The position numbers and the translations under genes are program-made. A DNA stretch of 64,000 nucleotides from a virus, in IMG/VR virus record IMGVR_UViG_3300034093_001036, positions 1 through 64,000 of that record; one strand, written 5' to 3'. Each line of letters opens with the position of its first letter. Position 1 is the first letter of the stretch. The notes under the pieces are model-generated. The model did not search any database. It saw nothing but the letters and a program-made list of their open reading frames with translations, and was not told where the DNA came from. Shown piece after piece: positions 34,601-41,941 of the stretch.

Positions 34601-37533
34601 TTCTTTGCTGCCTTTGTGCCTTGAGAAATTACAGGGGTTGTTCCTGCTCCAAGTCTGTTCATATTAACTACGGTTCCTTCTGGAACTTGAACTCCATGGT
34701 ATGTGCCTGCTGGAAGAGTTATAGTTGATGATCCAGTTACTACTCTTTTTTTACTATTAACTCTTTCATCAATGCTGTAGTCTAAGATTAAACCTTGTCT
34801 TTTTGCCTCATCAAGAATTTTTCTACTTTCATCAGGTGTAGTTCCTAATCCCTTACCCATATTAAATCTATAGTCTGTTGCATACAGTCCTTGAGATTTT
34901 ACATAGCCTGGGTCGTTTGGACTTATTATTTTTGGAATTTCTTTCTTATATAAATTGTCAACTATTGAATCATTTATAAATGGGCTTTTAGATTCTTGAA
35001 TTGACTTTAAGAATGCATTATCTAGCGCTTGTGCCTGTACTGCAGACATTCCAGATGGAGACCATTTGCCTGCTCCACCCTTAATCCATTCATCTATAAA
35101 CTGTTGCTTAGGTACTCCACCAGTTAGGCTAGGCATTGCTTTATTCATCCACTCAGGGAAGTTGAACATAAGACTGTGCTTTGTTGTTGTTACTGGTGGC
35201 AAACCTTGTGATATTAGAACCTGTTCCATAGTTATAAGTTTTAACTTTTGATCGGGAGACATATTAGGATTGCTCTTAATAATGTCTGATATTAGTCTTG
35301 GCTCGCTGCGTCCGCCTACGTGTGTTTCATTAATTGCAACTGATTTAGCATCTGTTGTTGCTGCTACTTCAGGAGCAAATGCTAATCCTTGAACTCTTCC
35401 GCCTGCAACCATGTGTGCAATGGCTGGTCTATTTGCTGGATCCTGTGCTGATTGTTGAGGGATTACTGCTTCACCAGGAGTTAGGTCTGCGTTTACGCTA
35501 TCTTTATTTCCAGTTCCTGGAACGCTTGTTGTTCCTTTACCATATTTTTTAGGTGTAGGCAAGCGCTTTCCAGCACTGGGACCCGTAAATCCTATTTGTG
35601 CTGCAATGGCTCTTCTGTATGCATTTGCCAACATGTTAACTGCTGCTGTTTCAGAAGTAAAGGTTTGTCTTAATCTTTGATGAACTTGATCAAGTGATGC
35701 TGCAACTGCTGATGCCTCTAACTGTTCTTTAGTTAAATAGTTTGTCTGCTCTCCTAATATTTGACTTGATTGACCCGTTCTGTTGTACATAGATTTTAAT
35801 CCTGCAAACATTTTAATTATATTAGCAACAGCGTTTGCAATCAAACCAAATCCCATTAAAAGAACTGGTCCAACACCAGCAAGAGCAACTGTAAGAATAG
35901 TTAAGAATTTTTTAGTACCATCTCCTAAGTTATTAAACTTGTCAAGAATTTTCCCAACAAACTCAACAATAGGGGTTAATGCTTTTAAGAATTGTTCTCC
36001 TACTGGAGCAATAGCCAATTTTAAATCTTCCATTGATTTTTTAAATTTGTATGTTGTTGTATTCTGAATTTTATCCAATTCTCGTTGTGACAAGATTGCA
36101 AGTTCTTCTGTAGTTGCTTTTGTTAATGATAAGACTCTCTGTGCTTGTGTACCCTGGGTTGTTACGTTTTGAAACAGTGTGGAAAGTCTTGAAAACTGGA
36201 ACTTACCAAATAGTTGTTCAATAGCACGAGCACGGTTAAGTGGGTCAAGAGTATCAAGTGCTTGTGCGAACCCAACAACAGTTGCTTTAATGTCTCCTTG
36301 GTTGGCTTCAACAATTCCTTTAATATTTACGCCAAGTTCTCCAAGAAACTTGCTTGCCTTTGTTGATGGATTAATTAATGATGCAAGACCAGACTTAAGT
36401 GCGTTAGCGCCTTCGGATGCATTGATTCCACCTTCTTTCATTGCTGTAAGGAAAAATGCTAAGTCTTCAACGTTTCCACCAAGTTGCTTAACAACTGGTC
36501 CAGCCTTTGGAATTGCTATTGTTAAATCTTCAATAGATACTACAGTTTGGTTTTCAACTGCGTTAAGGAAATCAATTTTGTTTGCAAGATCTTCTGCTGC
36601 AACGCCAAAAGCGTTAGTTACAGAAATTGTTGTCTCTAATGCCTGCGTTTGTTCTACTCCGCCAAGAACTGCAAGCCTTGTTGCCTGTACAACTTGTGCA
36701 ACTAATTCTGCACCCATCTTGCCCATTGCTGCAGCATCTGCAGCCATTTTCATTGTGTCTTCTATTGCAACGCCATACTTAGTATATTCTGTTGCAAGTT
36801 TTTGAATTTGCTTAACCATTGCATCAGTTTCTGCTTGTGTTGTAAACATTTCTCCATACACACGCTTAAATCTAATTGCCTGCTCTTCAAGTTTCATGAA
36901 TGTTTTTGAAGCAACTGTACCAAGCATTGCAAGTGGAACAGTAAAACCAACCATTAACTGACGTCCTGCCCACTGAGTATTCTTACCAAAGTTTAGGAGA
37001 TTGGTTGATCCTTGTCTTAATAATTGATTAAGTAGTTGTTGTCTCTGTGCAGCAATGGCTGTTTGTGTGCCCAGATTTTTCATATCAAGCGTTAGAGGTC
37101 TTACCGCAATTGCTTGTAGTGCTCCATTGGCACCTCTGCCCATTTTTACATACTGGGTCTGTATATCTTTTACACGCTCTCGTGCAACTTTATTTAATGT
37201 TTCAAATTCAGATCTAAACAGTCTTCCAAAAGTTTTTGTTGCTGCTCCAGTATATCTAAAATATTCTCTAGATGTTAACTTGTTTCTTTCTAAAGCATTA
37301 GTAAAAGACTCTGTACTTGATGTTACTGTTCGCATAGATGCTTGGAATTTTCCAGTAGCATTTATGCTGTTCATCAAGTTCTGTGCTTGATTTGCTGCTA
37401 CCGCTGAGGCTGCGGTACCAGACTTTGCCATTTGTGTATGGAAGGCTGATATTTGACGTTGTAGAAGTTTTAGACTTGCTAAAGCATCAGACGTATCAAT
37501 ATTTACATGAATATTGGATTCTACATCAGCCAT
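28666..37533 (-). CDS. Tail tape measure protein with embedded extra domains
   Basis: The protein has 2955 residues. The front (about 1-480) matches the TP901-type tape measure core (FKRVYGEMFTTQAETDAMV; AEDLANKIDFLNAVENQTV in two parts). Hydrophobic helices lie near 535-570, 1510-1530 and a Gly/Ala zipper near 1775-1815. Long coiled coils fill about 2500-2790. Two GTxxVP...LTPGE motifs (about 660 and close to the C-terminus) are like those in many actinophage tape measures. Residues about 1005-1290 look like an inserted kinase-like fold, and a 38-residue tandem repeat lies near 1380-1450. It sets tail length and enters the host at infection. Tail length predicted by the usual scaling is several hundred nm. 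GAGGTGT precedes the ATG. Confidence 0.95.
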   Translation of the reverse strand: MADVESNIHVNIDTSDALASLKLLQRQISAFHTQMAKSGTAASAVAANQAQNLMNSINATGKFQASMRTVTSSTESFTNALERNKLTSREYFRYTGAATKTFGRLFRSEFETLNKVARERVKDIQTQYVKMGRGANGALQAIAVRPLTLDMKNLGTQTAIAAQRQQLLNQLLRQGSTNLLNFGKNTQWAGRQLMVGFTVPLAMLGTVASKTFMKLEEQAIRFKRVYGEMFTTQAETDAMVKQIQKLATEYTKYGVAIEDTMKMAADAAAMGKMGAELVAQVVQATRLAVLGGVEQTQALETTISVTNAFGVAAEDLANKIDFLNAVENQTVVSIEDLTIAIPKAGPVVKQLGGNVEDLAFFLTAMKEGGINASEGANALKSGLASLINPSTKASKFLGELGVNIKGIVEANQGDIKATVVGFAQALDTLDPLNRARAIEQLFGKFQFSRLSTLFQNVTTQGTQAQRVLSLTKATTEELAILSQRELDKIQNTTTYKFKKSMEDLKLAIAPVGEQFLKALTPIVEFVGKILDKFNNLGDGTKKFLTILTVALAGVGPVLLMGFGLIANAVANIIKMFAGLKSMYNRTGQSSQILGEQTNYLTKEQLEASAVAASLDQVHQRLRQTFTSETAAVNMLANAYRRAIAAQIGFTGPSAGKRLPTPKKYGKGTTSVPGTGNKDSVNADLTPGEAVIPQQSAQDPANRPAIAHMVAGGRVQGLAFAPEVAATTDAKSVAINETHVGGRSEPRLISDIIKSNPNMSPDQKLKLITMEQVLISQGLPPVTTTKHSLMFNFPEWMNKAMPSLTGGVPKQQFIDEWIKGGAGKWSPSGMSAVQAQALDNAFLKSIQESKSPFINDSIVDNLYKKEIPKIISPNDPGYVKSQGLYATDYRFNMGKGLGTTPDESRKILDEAKRQGLILDYSIDERVNSKKRVVTGSSTITLPAGTYHGVQVPEGTVVNMNRLGAGTTPVISQGTKAAKKAKVAAPPSAPQLLDLEKAMEHKEKLRAVAIEASQTAFGAKKPTNFGVQETQSSGRSNFMSTIGGVFTKPDGSKVFVKPMLSELDAIAEKRGTEIARAQGLLAPRQTIKTMIDPTDIDEPDVKKKRKIIVLESPYDSRFDPNTMPKTFTEKEYIKQLVASSLRGDKDLKKGNLGGNVVTDVGAAGVFDKASGTRSYSAGLPSMEAIAMHNLKGVSGPNANNSPFWFGNATADIPQNIQSADEYERKIKDEINRTLPKLRKTIDGFKLDAGDPAKKVYEDMYKRLQAGLNADWKKVYNFHRSILVKPDEVLEDKKGNLKPIPTKPNNGKLKSDSGSIKDTRLAPASVASSVRQGPKGRIVGKANAPGSKNATVNAILAGVKGSVAKAKAAGATIGKTISQSAAASSRTALYGTGSIDADAKSLRRQMEKRQRAEAKTQAKTAASRTKLYGMGPMDADAKSMRRQMERRTKLANSVAYQKRIISERAAAQFTPAPSVSGTPMGPSMANGKFETTKLQRLKNNRQNAKVAGKGGMGIAGGVGMAAGAAMIGSMVPGKVGEISQKLMMPLMGLSMIIPMLKSPASALAVGLLATVGSFAALRMSFDKAADQVLEEGEKFKGSTSALQTIAKFGGKTTASEQMDLRRKNSFAMLGAATGKTTYGEAYAQTAEGKALTARISKQNADGKGNVAVKDLGGQLSAAIMSGAMDMSQAKSLAMNAARQAGDMSIGIKVIAQLESLLGPNGENLVNDPLNVRINMVNANAKNMKTSADNVKNAGVLQQLAGQKVTQGLGIGASALGGAAAGAGIGTALGPAGTLAGAIIGAGIGTAVGAIGGYFASKKYAKEAAVLGATYAVDAKIAMEQNKQMLDSLDMYYQKKIEELRLQGKINEALELEKEYLGDKEKGKVGKRDQLTAAQAKMQGDIVSQYNSAGGLQEAMMSGMKKATTAKYKNDPNQLAYIDTVNQQSKNLRKDGLIDSGQEFLIQAKMASGDIPPAVFRSLLQMATDNKDMAPVMMKIITKFSGATSESIGVAAQNILDAKGTINKTVQTKFITRVEAFEKDSDALDFTKNIIKLNSLNTVIPSDVMVSYYTDKSKESQEAYASLNKMLDAIEGSKDLTAKIVYEIMPEVKGTAAFDEAYFNTLTEDQQKVYTTTISTLVNIPEPKIEASEDYKAWLKEPAPRGGQGVTGSLSYKIQKYTEAQGYKAVTDNLSVGVKAPVGGNTPADGNKVQSSPLDDLVKKLRDVRMNQIKVTEGWGASRKALDKLFGGNKTIDVFSGIENDLRGLGTSQDFIELIVGMDPKVYEQKKNSLFKFDNKKNIVGLKEDAKNIQEALNSITMGDWKSSMEADFKAIENQSTAFNKLANLGVPVAEAYQLISDKTLAAAIANGVNDKSLRTLISNYKLLTAAQEKSAAIQGVKTDIAQFKKNTIQEARLRSKYGAEDAFAISSDENLQSMESQIASQQSRLNKLIANGAPTAIIVKAQGELNDLIDDFTERLNQLKSTVEFMQGLFDKGFSNAMQAFDVQETALNIQFKIDTKSQNAVIKEAQNAIAAIQYEIDDKEAALKGIEEQEQKINDKYDERIKALDEVEKLNSSISNQQKGQLTLAEALTSGDISAAAKAVQDMRAQAAADAVTKQKDAVEKSREYELSRVKTQGGKTRLELEKEIKDLQDKIFKIEEEKLEPAQEFIRLRQIILDKDIEGLTVLGKTKDAWEAIKNQVDLALIKSAAFVDSMKLALETQAKLIAAYQAQPGNTSSNSGTTATQGPGPFVPDPKASTEGNKKAEDINKAALEKAADYAPAIAAAAFHPSANAAMENGIIGALSIASQIKAAAIAAAEAISVQNQASNLSRFKAKEAADLAAEQAAINAKGRVGRMNGGIIPKMFSLGGFAKGTDTVPAMLTPGEFIMSKYAVDTYGVDTMRKINNGESVGGAVYNNTYTLTVNAKTNANPNEIAQAVMSTIKQVDDRRIRGVSLNARN
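33205..33400 (-). repeat. Tandem repeat in the tape measure gene, period 114 bp
   Basis: Two copies of a segment encoding (T/A)(K/L)YGxGxxDADAKSxRRQME lie 114 bases apart; the shared catttgtctacg words begin at 33211 and 33325 on the plus strand. In-frame duplication adds 38 residues and, by the tape measure principle, tail length. Confidence 0.8.
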
Positions 37534-37551
37534 CCATTAACACCTCTTTAT

Positions 37552-37875
37552 TTAGTTATTTGCAAGGTTGCCAAGTAGTGATGCGTCAGAAAGTTTAATT
37601 CCTGATGCCTCTTCGACAATCTTGTATACTGTTGGAAGATCTAGATTTTCTTCTAGGGCTTCCTTGTCTTCTGCCAATTCTGGCTTGTATTGTTTCATTG
37701 CGATTTGAACACAGTCCATTAACAAATCCATAGACTTTTCGTTATCTTCTGCGACCTTTGCAATGTCTTCAAACTTCTTCATAAACGGACGAAGTAGAGA
37801 AATCTTAAGTGGTCTTACCTTGATCTTTGTTCCATCGATCAGAGTTACTGTCTTTTCTTCAGTGGCGATTGCCAT
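37552..37875 (-). CDS. Tail assembly chaperone-like protein (short paralogue)
   Basis: The 107-residue protein lies directly upstream of the tape measure gene. LKISLLRPFMKKFEDIAKV, MDCVQIAMKQYKPEL and LEENLDLPTVYKIVEEASGIK mirror segments of the gene at 37931-38611, so they are paralogues. Most siphoviruses make the short and long chaperones by a ribosomal frameshift in one gene; here two separate genes seem to do that job. AAGGAGG precedes the ATG, and an extended -10 lies at 37902-37910. It should bind the tape measure protein and help tube polymerisation. Confidence 0.72.
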   Translation of the reverse strand: MAIATEEKTVTLIDGTKIKVRPLKISLLRPFMKKFEDIAKVAEDNEKSMDLLMDCVQIAMKQYKPELAEDKEALEENLDLPTVYKIVEEASGIKLSDASLLGNLANN

Positions 37876-37901
37876 TTATTCCTCCTTATAAGGTTTAGTT
37901 A

Positions 37902-37910
37902 ATTATACCA
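37902..37910 (-). promoter_or_regulatory. Extended -10 TGGTATAAT before the short chaperone gene
   Basis: TGGTATAAT lies in the 55-base gap between the two chaperone-like genes. The predicted start is near 37895, leaving a 20-base leader with AAGGAGG. It would raise expression of the short chaperone and tape measure genes. Confidence 0.5.
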
Positions 37911-37930
37911 TAGCGCAGGCTTATTTCTGG

Positions 37931-38611
37931 CTATTCGGAAACCTCATAATCAATACCCATGCCAATGCCAAACCCTGCTCTTTCAGCATTTACTCCTTGT
38001 AGGGCCAGAATATCATTTCCATTTCCTGTTGCACCCTTGCTAAATACTCTAGCCTTCATGTCTTCCCATTCATTACCGCTACCAGAATTTTTATCTAAAT
38101 CTACACCTTGCATTGCTGCAGCAAACTTTTTATCACTGTAGTCTAATTCTCTTTTTATCTTTAGTGTGGCTGTTAGTTCTTGCATAGACATTGATGATTC
38201 TAACTGATCATAGTCTTTCCATATACCGATCAAAAAAACCTCTGACTCTAGTTTTGCCAAGTCTAAGGTTTCCCATGTTGATCCACTGTCAACTGCCTGA
38301 TTTTTAACAGTGTCTTCTGACTTCTCATTAATTTTGATTCCCGCTGCAACATCAATAACATCATAGATAGTTGGTAAGTCTAGGCTGTCTTCTAAATCTT
38401 CAATAGTTTTAATTGATGGGCAATATTGTTGCATTGCAATAAGAGCGCATTGAGCCAAAATAGATATTGATTCATCATCACTTTTTGCTTCTTTAATTTT
38501 TTCAAAGGTTTCTAAAAATTCTCTTAAGTATTTTATTTTTAATGGGGCAGCAATAATAACTCTATCATCTACTAGTGATATTTTTTTTGTTTCATATATT
38601 TTTGTTGCCAT
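37931..38611 (-). CDS. Tail assembly chaperone-like protein (long paralogue)
   Basis: The protein has 226 residues from ATG 38611. The in-frame ATG at 38641 is rejected because it lies inside the terminator hairpin, upstream of the promoter. The first 105 residues repeat the short paralogue (LKIKYLREFLETFEKI; CALIAMQQYCPS; LEDSLDLPTIYDVIDVAAGIK). The extra C-terminal part (ESEVFLIGIWKDYDQLESSM; LKIKRELDYSDKKFAAAM) resembles the T-type extension that recruits the tail tube. The predicted transcript starts at the ATG itself. It lies between tail tube and short chaperone genes. Confidence 0.72.
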   Translation of the reverse strand: MATKIYETKKISLVDDRVIIAAPLKIKYLREFLETFEKIKEAKSDDESISILAQCALIAMQQYCPSIKTIEDLEDSLDLPTIYDVIDVAAGIKINEKSEDTVKNQAVDSGSTWETLDLAKLESEVFLIGIWKDYDQLESSMSMQELTATLKIKRELDYSDKKFAAAMQGVDLDKNSGSGNEWEDMKARVFSKGATGNGNDILALQGVNAERAGFGIGMGIDYEVSE

Positions 38612-38617
38612 TATATA

Positions 38618-38626
38618 AGTATACCA
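38618..38626 (-). promoter_or_regulatory. Extended -10 TGGTATACT giving a leaderless start
   Basis: TGGTATACT follows the terminator of the tail tube gene and ends six bases before the ATG at 38611, so the predicted +1 is the A of ATG. Terminator and promoter together separate the tail tube and chaperone units. Confidence 0.6.
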
Positions 38627-38629
38627 AAC

Positions 38630-38658
38630 AGAAAGGCCCAACCCCGAAGGATTGAGCC
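38630..38658 (-). terminator. UUCG-tetraloop terminator after the tail tube gene
   Basis: On the minus strand a 10-base stem (GGCTCAATCC with GGGTTGGGCC, two G:U pairs) closes a TTCG tetraloop at 38648-38645 and is followed by TTTCTGTTT. It lies 20 bases after the stop of the tail tube gene. Confidence 0.8.
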
Positions 38659-38677
38659 TCTCATATATTAAGTTGTA

Positions 38678-39337
38678 TTATACTGCTGTTGCTAGTGTGC
38701 GGTCTACGATCTTACCGTATGACGCATTGTCGTTTGGAAGAAGACGGAATGAAACTTCAAACATTGAAGCCTCGTCACGCTTTGCAGATACTGTCACATT
38801 CTCAATTGATAGTGCACGGTATGCTACATAGATTCTTTCCTTGTTGATCGCTGCTGAACCAGATCCTGGTCCTACTGCTACAATACCACGCTCTAGTGGA
38901 ACGTCACCAATATCTCCTGCTGACATTCTTAGTGTCGATAGGTTGGATGCTGTTGCGATTTCCTCATTTGATGCAATTGCTACTAGAAGATTTTCTAGTG
39001 TTGCTTCTGCAAAAGATGTATTTAGATTAACTGTCATACCCTGCTTGAATAAACGAGCAACGTCGAGAAGTTGATCTACTGCTACATCACCAAAGTCTGG
39101 CTGGAATGCGAGTTCCAAACCATTTGATGTGTATCCTATATTTGTGTAATCTTCGTCAAGTGACAAAGTTTCCTTATAGGATGTTGTGGATGCTGTAAGT
39201 GCTGGAAGATCAGTGCTTGCTTGTGTATCAGTGATCGCTCCTGTTGCGTCTACATATCCGATTGGGCCTGAATCATGCGTAAATAGTGCTGCTGCACCTA
39301 CGATGATGTTACTACTTGAACCACGGCTGTATGCCAT
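38678..39337 (-). CDS. Major tail (tube) protein
   Basis: The 219-residue, strand-rich protein has no hydrophobic helix. Features such as GLELAFQPDFGDVAVDQLLDVARLF and ENVTVSAKRDEASMFEVSFRLLP, split here by the usual tube hairpins, fit the tube fold, in which a long beta-sandwich forms stacked hexamers. It lies between the tail terminator-like gene and the tail assembly genes, the standard place. It is followed by a strong terminator and preceded by a leader with GAGGTG, consistent with high, separate expression. Confidence 0.8.
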   Translation of the reverse strand: MAYSRGSSSNIIVGAAALFTHDSGPIGYVDATGAITDTQASTDLPALTASTTSYKETLSLDEDYTNIGYTSNGLELAFQPDFGDVAVDQLLDVARLFKQGMTVNLNTSFAEATLENLLVAIASNEEIATASNLSTLRMSAGDIGDVPLERGIVAVGPGSGSAAINKERIYVAYRALSIENVTVSAKRDEASMFEVSFRLLPNDNASYGKIVDRTLATAV

Positions 39338-39385
39338 ATTTTCACCTCTTTCATTTTATTGGAAGGGGGTTGTTTCCTCATGCTA

Positions 39386-39407
39386 ATTATACTACCTCTT
39401 TATTATA
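39386..39407 (-). promoter_or_regulatory. Two TATAAT boxes upstream of the tail tube gene
   Basis: TATAAT occurs at 39407-39402 and 39391-39386 in the 72-base gap before the tail tube gene. The -35 regions are poor and TG extensions are lacking. The downstream leader of about 45 bases holds GAGGTG near the ATG. Confidence 0.35.
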
Positions 39408-39409
39408 AA

Positions 39410-39919
39410 TTAATTAGCATGCCAATCATAGTCTATGATGATTTTATTCCCCGCATAGGTACGGGCTGTTCCAAAGTCAACTATATCTCTGGTTTCTTCT
39501 AGTTGGTAGATCTTAAAGTTATGGAAGAACATTGGCTTGGATTCTAGGTTCCAGGATGTAGGATTTTCTGCTGCCCATTCATTTAAATCTTTTGCTGAGT
39601 CATCTCCATTATCCAGAAGGTCACTTACCTGCTGCTGGGTTATGACCATATTCTTTTGTGCGTCATCACCTACTGAATAAAAATAGTATAGAAGTTGCTC
39701 ACATTTAATGTATGGGAATGGGGTTCTTCTCATCTTAAACATTCTGTCGTATACCCCAAATACCCCATTGCTTTGTGGAAATGTTTCAGTTAGTGCATCA
39801 ATTTCTGTTGGAAGAGTTGGGAAAAAATATGTTGTTCCTTGACCACTAAACCCAGGATTTATTTTTTCTGCTAGATAGGCGTTAATAATTGTAGGTGGAT
39901 GATGAATTAATGCAGACAT
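39410..39919 (-). CDS. Tail terminator/head-tail joining protein
   Basis: The 169-residue protein is the last small gene before the tail tube, where the tail terminator is usually found. It opens with HHPPTIINAYLAEKINPGFSG and has PYIKCEQLLYYFYSV and KIIIDYDWHAN at the end. The mix of helices and strands is compatible with the terminator fold, but the sequence alone is not diagnostic. It shares a base with the stop of the upstream gene. Confidence 0.55.
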   Translation of the reverse strand: MSALIHHPPTIINAYLAEKINPGFSGQGTTYFFPTLPTEIDALTETFPQSNGVFGVYDRMFKMRRTPFPYIKCEQLLYYFYSVGDDAQKNMVITQQQVSDLLDNGDDSAKDLNEWAAENPTSWNLESKPMFFHNFKIYQLEETRDIVDFGTARTYAGNKIIIDYDWHAN

Positions 39920-40593
39920 TATACACCCACTCCTGCGTTAGCAATCCAGCGATATCCAGTTGATAGGCCTTTAGACTTGCCAATTCTTTTTCCTGCTGGC
40001 ATATCTTTTTTATATACTTTTGGATTTTCAAGATACCTTGCAACTCCACTTGTTCTTAAAAACGCTTGTGAGAAATACTTATTAAAAAACATGTCAAAGA
40101 CTTTTTCGAAACCGCCTTCTACTTCTGTTCCTCCAGGGTTTAAAATTTCAACAGGACCTCTTGTAAACACTGTTTCTCCGTTATCATCAAACGCTAATAC
40201 CTGTGCGACTCTTGGTCTAATTGTAACTGGAATTCCTTCTTCCATGATTCTTGCTTTATCGTAGAACGGTGTACGTGATCCATCTTTAATAGATTTAGAC
40301 TGACTAAAAGATGATCTAAAAGATAGTCCTAGATTGCTTGTTGTGTATGAAATATCGTATAGTCTTGCTTCTGGGCTTCCAGTCATAGTCCATTCGTAAA
40401 CATGATGAAGCATTTGTGGATTAACTTTTGCGTTTGAGTCTATAAACTCTTTCATTATTTCTACTGTTTCCATTCCTAGAGTTTTTAGGAATACAGTCTT
40501 TCCTCTTTGGATACCCTCTAAAAATCCTACAGAATAATTAACAATATTGTTCATATCTTTTTTAAATTGTTTTGAATTAAATGTTGTTATCAT
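39919..40593 (-). CDS. Neck/HK97 gp10-like head-tail protein
   Basis: The 224-residue protein starts FNSKQFKKDMNNIVNYSVGFLEGIQRGKTVFL, in two helices, then VEIMKEFIDSNAKVNPQMLHHVYEW. The basic N-terminal helix pair followed by strands is typical of gp10-like neck components. It overlaps the 40590-41039 gene by four bases. A C-terminal segment RYLENPKVYKKDMPAGKRIGKSKGL, basic, may contact DNA or the tail. The role is inferred from order in the head-tail module. Confidence 0.6.
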   Translation of the reverse strand: MITTFNSKQFKKDMNNIVNYSVGFLEGIQRGKTVFLKTLGMETVEIMKEFIDSNAKVNPQMLHHVYEWTMTGSPEARLYDISYTTSNLGLSFRSSFSQSKSIKDGSRTPFYDKARIMEEGIPVTIRPRVAQVLAFDDNGETVFTRGPVEILNPGGTEVEGGFEKVFDMFFNKYFSQAFLRTSGVARYLENPKVYKKDMPAGKRIGKSKGLSTGYRWIANAGVGV

Positions 40594-41039
40594 ACATCAC
40601 CTGATTGATTTTCTGATCTTCTTATTACTACTTTATAAGATTCAATATTTCCAAATGGCCCTGTAAATGGTTCATAGGTTGCTAGTTCAAAAAGTGTTCC
40701 TTTGCCAGACCTAGGTCCTGATGTTTCCATATATATTAAGTTTCCTTCTTGGTCTTTAATATCTGTAATCAATATGTTTGTTAATGCGTTTTTGCTATCT
40801 AGCAAAGAAATTCTTATGTCAGATTTTACTCTTCCAACCAATATCGAGTTTTGTGTTATGTTTACATTTGGCTTTACTTCTTCTTTAAATGCTGAACCTC
40901 CAGAAGAAAAACTGCAAGCAAAGACTCTATCAAGAACCCATTGCTTTTTTATTGCTCCAAAATCACCCTGCTTAATTATTGGATGATAAACAGATGCTTG
41001 CATTGGAAACATAAAGTCTGGGGTTTCGCAAACTGTCAT
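40590..41039 (-). CDS. Head-tail stopper-like protein
   Basis: The 149-residue, beta-rich protein has SVYHPIIKQGDFGAIKKQWVLDRVF, in two parts, and YKVVIRRSENQSGDV at the C-terminus. This size and composition are typical for the stopper that plugs the portal channel after packaging. It is placed between the adaptor-like and neck genes, sharing bases with both. The assignment is by synteny. Confidence 0.55.
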   Translation of the reverse strand: MTVCETPDFMFPMQASVYHPIIKQGDFGAIKKQWVLDRVFACSFSSGGSAFKEEVKPNVNITQNSILVGRVKSDIRISLLDSKNALTNILITDIKDQEGNLIYMETSGPRSGKGTLFELATYEPFTGPFGNIESYKVVIRRSENQSGDV

Positions 41040-41935
41040 TATAACACCCCAAGTTTTGTAATAGACTTAGCATACTTTGAAAGTATCTTGTCTACAATTA
41101 TATTTCCCGTTCCTTCGAAAAGACCCTTGTCAAATTGAATTCTAAATTGATCTGTATTGTAAGAAGAAATAAATCTCTTGTAATAATCTAATTTGCCACA
41201 CTCTATATCGTGAACAAGCATTTCTGTTGCTCTAACAATGTCTGATGGAACTGCAGTATATCCATGCTCAACAGTTACTAGATAATCCCAACCTCTTCCA
41301 AACCCTCTATAGATAAACTGAGGATCTAGGGAGTCAGATGCTGCTGCAGGCAAAACTAGTGGTGCTGATTCTGCTCTATTAATGTTGTCTGTTGACTTTT
41401 CAATAATTGCTGTCTTGTCTGACGAGACTTCGTATTCTCTATCTTCTACTAATTTATTGTTTTCATATACCGTCAAAACTTTTTTAACATCATCCCAAAC
41501 TGGAAGATAATCTGCTCCAGTTCCTTCAAAGTGTAAAACTTTTTTCTTATAATAAAATCCTTCTGGAATTACAGAATCTATTACCGCTCTTGCAATTTCT
41601 TCATTTACAGAGTATTTTGATATGTCTGATGCAGTGCTTGCTTTTGTTAATGGGTCAACGTATGGTCTTACAACTTCATAAGTCTCATCTTGAAGAATTG
41701 CTTCTCCAACTGCCCCAAGATTTTTAACAATCTCAACCCTATAAGATGAATCATATTTACCTGGTAAAGATATGCTGAGATTGTTTCCTGATACCTTATT
41801 TAAAAATGTTAATGTTGATACTGAGAGATCCGCCATATCAGTTATATTAACAGTTATAGTTGATGATGTTATTCCCGCAGGAACTACAAAATTAACAGGT
41901 ATATCTGAATACGGCGAAACTCTCAATATCTCCAT
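41039..41935 (-). CDS. Head-tail adaptor-type protein with N-terminal Ig-like part
   Basis: The 298-residue protein has a beta-domain first (about 1-90; STITVNITDMADLSVSTLTF) and a helical second half with VPSDIVRATEMLVHDIECGKLDYYKRFI (about 230-258, split here by a turn), like the helical bundle of head-tail adaptors. It is longer than usual (100-150) because of the extra beta part. It lies just after the capsid unit, as adaptors do. No ribosome-binding site is clear, and GGATAAT lies five bases upstream of the ATG. Confidence 0.55.
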   Translation of the reverse strand: MEILRVSPYSDIPVNFVVPAGITSSTITVNITDMADLSVSTLTFLNKVSGNNLSISLPGKYDSSYRVEIVKNLGAVGEAILQDETYEVVRPYVDPLTKASTASDISKYSVNEEIARAVIDSVIPEGFYYKKKVLHFEGTGADYLPVWDDVKKVLTVYENNKLVEDREYEVSSDKTAIIEKSTDNINRAESAPLVLPAAASDSLDPQFIYRGFGRGWDYLVTVEHGYTAVPSDIVRATEMLVHDIECGKLDYYKRFISSYNTDQFRIQFDKGLFEGTGNIIVDKILSKYAKSITKLGVL

Positions 41936-41941
41936 CTTTAA

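Noticed and set aside
36179-36805. Plus-strand 208-codon ORF opposite the tape measure gene
   Set aside because: It lies within the conserved TP901-type core coded on the other strand. No start signal.
38611-38641. Upstream start (MGLSVWYTYI-) for the long chaperone gene
   Set aside because: This ATG lies in the terminator hairpin and upstream of the -10 box. The ATG at 38611 matches the paralogue's length.
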